Positions 6,221 through 7,000 of a stretch of 7,000 bases of DNA are shown here, piece after piece. The translations under genes were made by a program, and so were the position numbers. The notes beneath the pieces were generated by a model, which saw nothing but the letters and a program-made list of their open reading frames with translations, was not told where the DNA came from and ran no database searches. Position 1 is the stretch's first letter, and each line of letters opens with the position of its first letter. Origin of the DNA: Halieaceae bacterium (GTDB lineage: Bacteria; Pseudomonadota; Gammaproteobacteria; Pseudomonadales; Halieaceae); the NCBI GenBank assembly GCA_018666055.1, contig JABJAS010000099.1:1-7000 (forward strand). Reading direction: 5' to 3'.

Positions 6221-6256
6221 TACCGGCGGTTAATATTGGCTACCGCCGCTAATTGG
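6221..6256. repeat. Paired TACCGsCGsTAAT repeats between divergent genes
   Basis: TACCGGCGGTTAATATTGG (6221-6239) is followed at 6241 by TACCGCCGCTAATTGG (6241-6256), an imperfect direct repeat. The same bases also form an inverted pair, CGGCGGT (6224-6230) with ACCGCCG (6242-6248), around an 11-base loop. The element lies between the two candidate divergent promoters, upstream of both, where a shared regulator could bind. Confidence 0.4.
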
Positions 6257-6275
6257 TACTTCCGATTCGGGGCAA

Positions 6276-6304
6276 ATGTCACGCCAAGATGCTTTGGGTA
6301 CACT
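6276..6304 (+). promoter_or_regulatory. Candidate promoter for the patatin-like gene
   Basis: ATGTCA (6276-6281) and TACACT (6299-6304) are 17 bases apart, each matching the sigma-70 consensus at four of six positions. Transcription would start near 6311, about 80 bases before the ATG at 6390, which favours that start over the in-frame ATG at 6276. Confidence 0.3.
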
Positions 6305-6348
6305 AGGACTCGATCATTCGCCAGACGCACATGATGACGAAAACCGTA

Positions 6349-6377
6349 ACCATAGCACCTCATTTACCGACCATAGC
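6349..6377. repeat. ACCATAGC direct repeat upstream of the patatin-like gene
   Basis: ACCATAGC occurs at 6349-6356 and 6370-6377, a centre-to-centre distance of 21 bases, or two helical turns. The second copy lies 12 bases before the ATG at 6390. This spacing is what one expects for two protein-binding half-sites on one face of DNA, or it may be chance. Confidence 0.3.
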
Positions 6378-6389
6378 GCTGGGATAGGC

Positions 6390-7000
6390 ATGTCTTCTGT
6401 GGATCACCCCCTCTCGGTTTACATGGGTAAAACTGCCGCCGCAATCATCGGCAATCAAGGCTGGAAGGGCGCGCCATTCGACACGCTGATTGGCGCGTCA
6501 GGTGGACCGAAGTGGCTGATACTGTCAGAGCTCGACCAAATTTTAGCCAGCGAGCTGTTGCACCATCAAACCCAGCCCCTGCGGTTACTGGGTTCATCCA
6601 TCGGCACGTGGCGGCACGCATGTTTGAGCCAACCACAACCCGGCGCTGCAATTCAACGGCTGCAGACAGCGTATCTTCAACAGCAATACAGTAGTGCCAA
6701 GCCCTCACCATCAGAGGTCAGTCAGGTCGCAGAACAGCTTTTACACGAAGCGCTCGGACCACGCGGCGCGGTCCACATCATTGAACATGAGCGGTTTCGC
6801 AATATCATTATCACTGCCCGCGGAAGAGGAATCGCTCAGGGACAATCTGGACTGCCTCTCGTCGCGAGCATGGCATTAGCCAGCACTGCAAATGCCCTCA
6901 GCCGAAAGACACTCAACCTATTTTTTCAGCGTATTGCGTTCTGCCACGCAGCGATCGGCACCGTCCCCTTCGCGTCAGATTTCAATACGCAAACCGTGAC
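6390..7000 (+). CDS. Patatin-like phospholipase family protein, 5' part
   Basis: A plus-strand frame open from 6390 to the window edge with no stop (203 complete codons seen; the C-terminus is missing). Patatin-like enzymes are Ser-Asp dyad lipid acyl hydrolases. GASGGPKW (35-42) fits the oxyanion loop, and GSSIG (68-72) is the G-x-S-x-G nucleophile elbow with Ser70. TANALSRKTLNLFFQRIAF (166-184) is a conserved stretch in this bacterial subgroup as I recall it. The catalytic Asp motif should lie beyond the window. I chose ATG 6390 because LSVYMGKTA follows it as in relatives (the L-x-V/I-Y-x-G-K-T-A start) and GGGA stands five bases upstream. ATG 6276 is in frame and would add 38 residues; ATG 6423 is too short. 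The gene is divergent from the kinase. Confidence 0.8.
   Translation, partial: MSSVDHPLSVYMGKTAAAIIGNQGWKGAPFDTLIGASGGPKWLILSELDQILASELLHHQTQPLRLLGSSIGTWRHACLSQPQPGAAIQRLQTAYLQQQYSSAKPSPSEVSQVAEQLLHEALGPRGAVHIIEHERFRNIIITARGRGIAQGQSGLPLVASMALASTANALSRKTLNLFFQRIAFCHAAIGTVPFASDFNTQTV

Noticed and set aside
6445..6879. Frames on both strands overlapping the patatin-like gene
   Set aside because: They are in other frames of a reading frame that carries GASGGPK and GSSIG and have no features of their own.

Overview
The window looks like chromosomal DNA of a free-living gammaproteobacterium. Its DNA is of moderate GC, and its protein families (D-aminoacyl-tRNA deacylase, low-molecular-weight phosphatase, proteobacterial-type HIT protein, LysR regulator, plant-type glycerate kinase) read as gammaproteobacterial, perhaps marine or Oceanospirillales-like. 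No rRNA, tRNA, insertion sequence, phage gene or CRISPR array is visible. The species assignment is inference; no marker gene here fixes it.

Layout, left to right. Positions 1-465 hold no gene I can assign. From 466 to 6125 seven genes lie on the minus strand, so transcription runs right to left. In that order they are a glycerate-kinase-like P-loop kinase (6125-5163), an exported zinc phospholipase C/P1-nuclease-type enzyme (4877-3552), a HIT-domain protein (3482-3054, GTG start), a low-molecular-weight protein tyrosine phosphatase (2894-2406), dtd (2409-1972, ATGA overlap with the phosphatase), a small exported protein of unknown function (1710-1408) and a LysR regulator (1365-466). At the right edge a plus-strand patatin-like hydrolase starts at about 6390 and runs off the window after 203 codons. 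It is divergent from the kinase.

How the genes relate. Phosphatase and dtd are translationally coupled. HIT lies 69 bp downstream of the phospholipase gene. The kinase is probably a separate unit: it has its own candidate promoter and is followed by a weak hairpin plus eight U. The small exported protein has its own strong Shine-Dalgarno and a leader with a perfect 12-bp palindrome, and sits 42 bp ahead of the LysR gene. Two enzymes of lipid-hydrolysing families (zinc PLC-like and patatin-like) flank the kinase, but the sequence does not prove a shared pathway.

The most unusual pieces are the 12-bp tandem repeats in front of the phospholipase gene, which also encode a possible repetitive leader peptide; the palindrome in the leader of the small secreted protein; a REP-like intergenic hairpin at 1826-1857; and repeat-rich DNA between the divergent kinase and patatin genes. 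I see no convincing undescribed multi-gene system. The window is mostly ordinary housekeeping and accessory genes.
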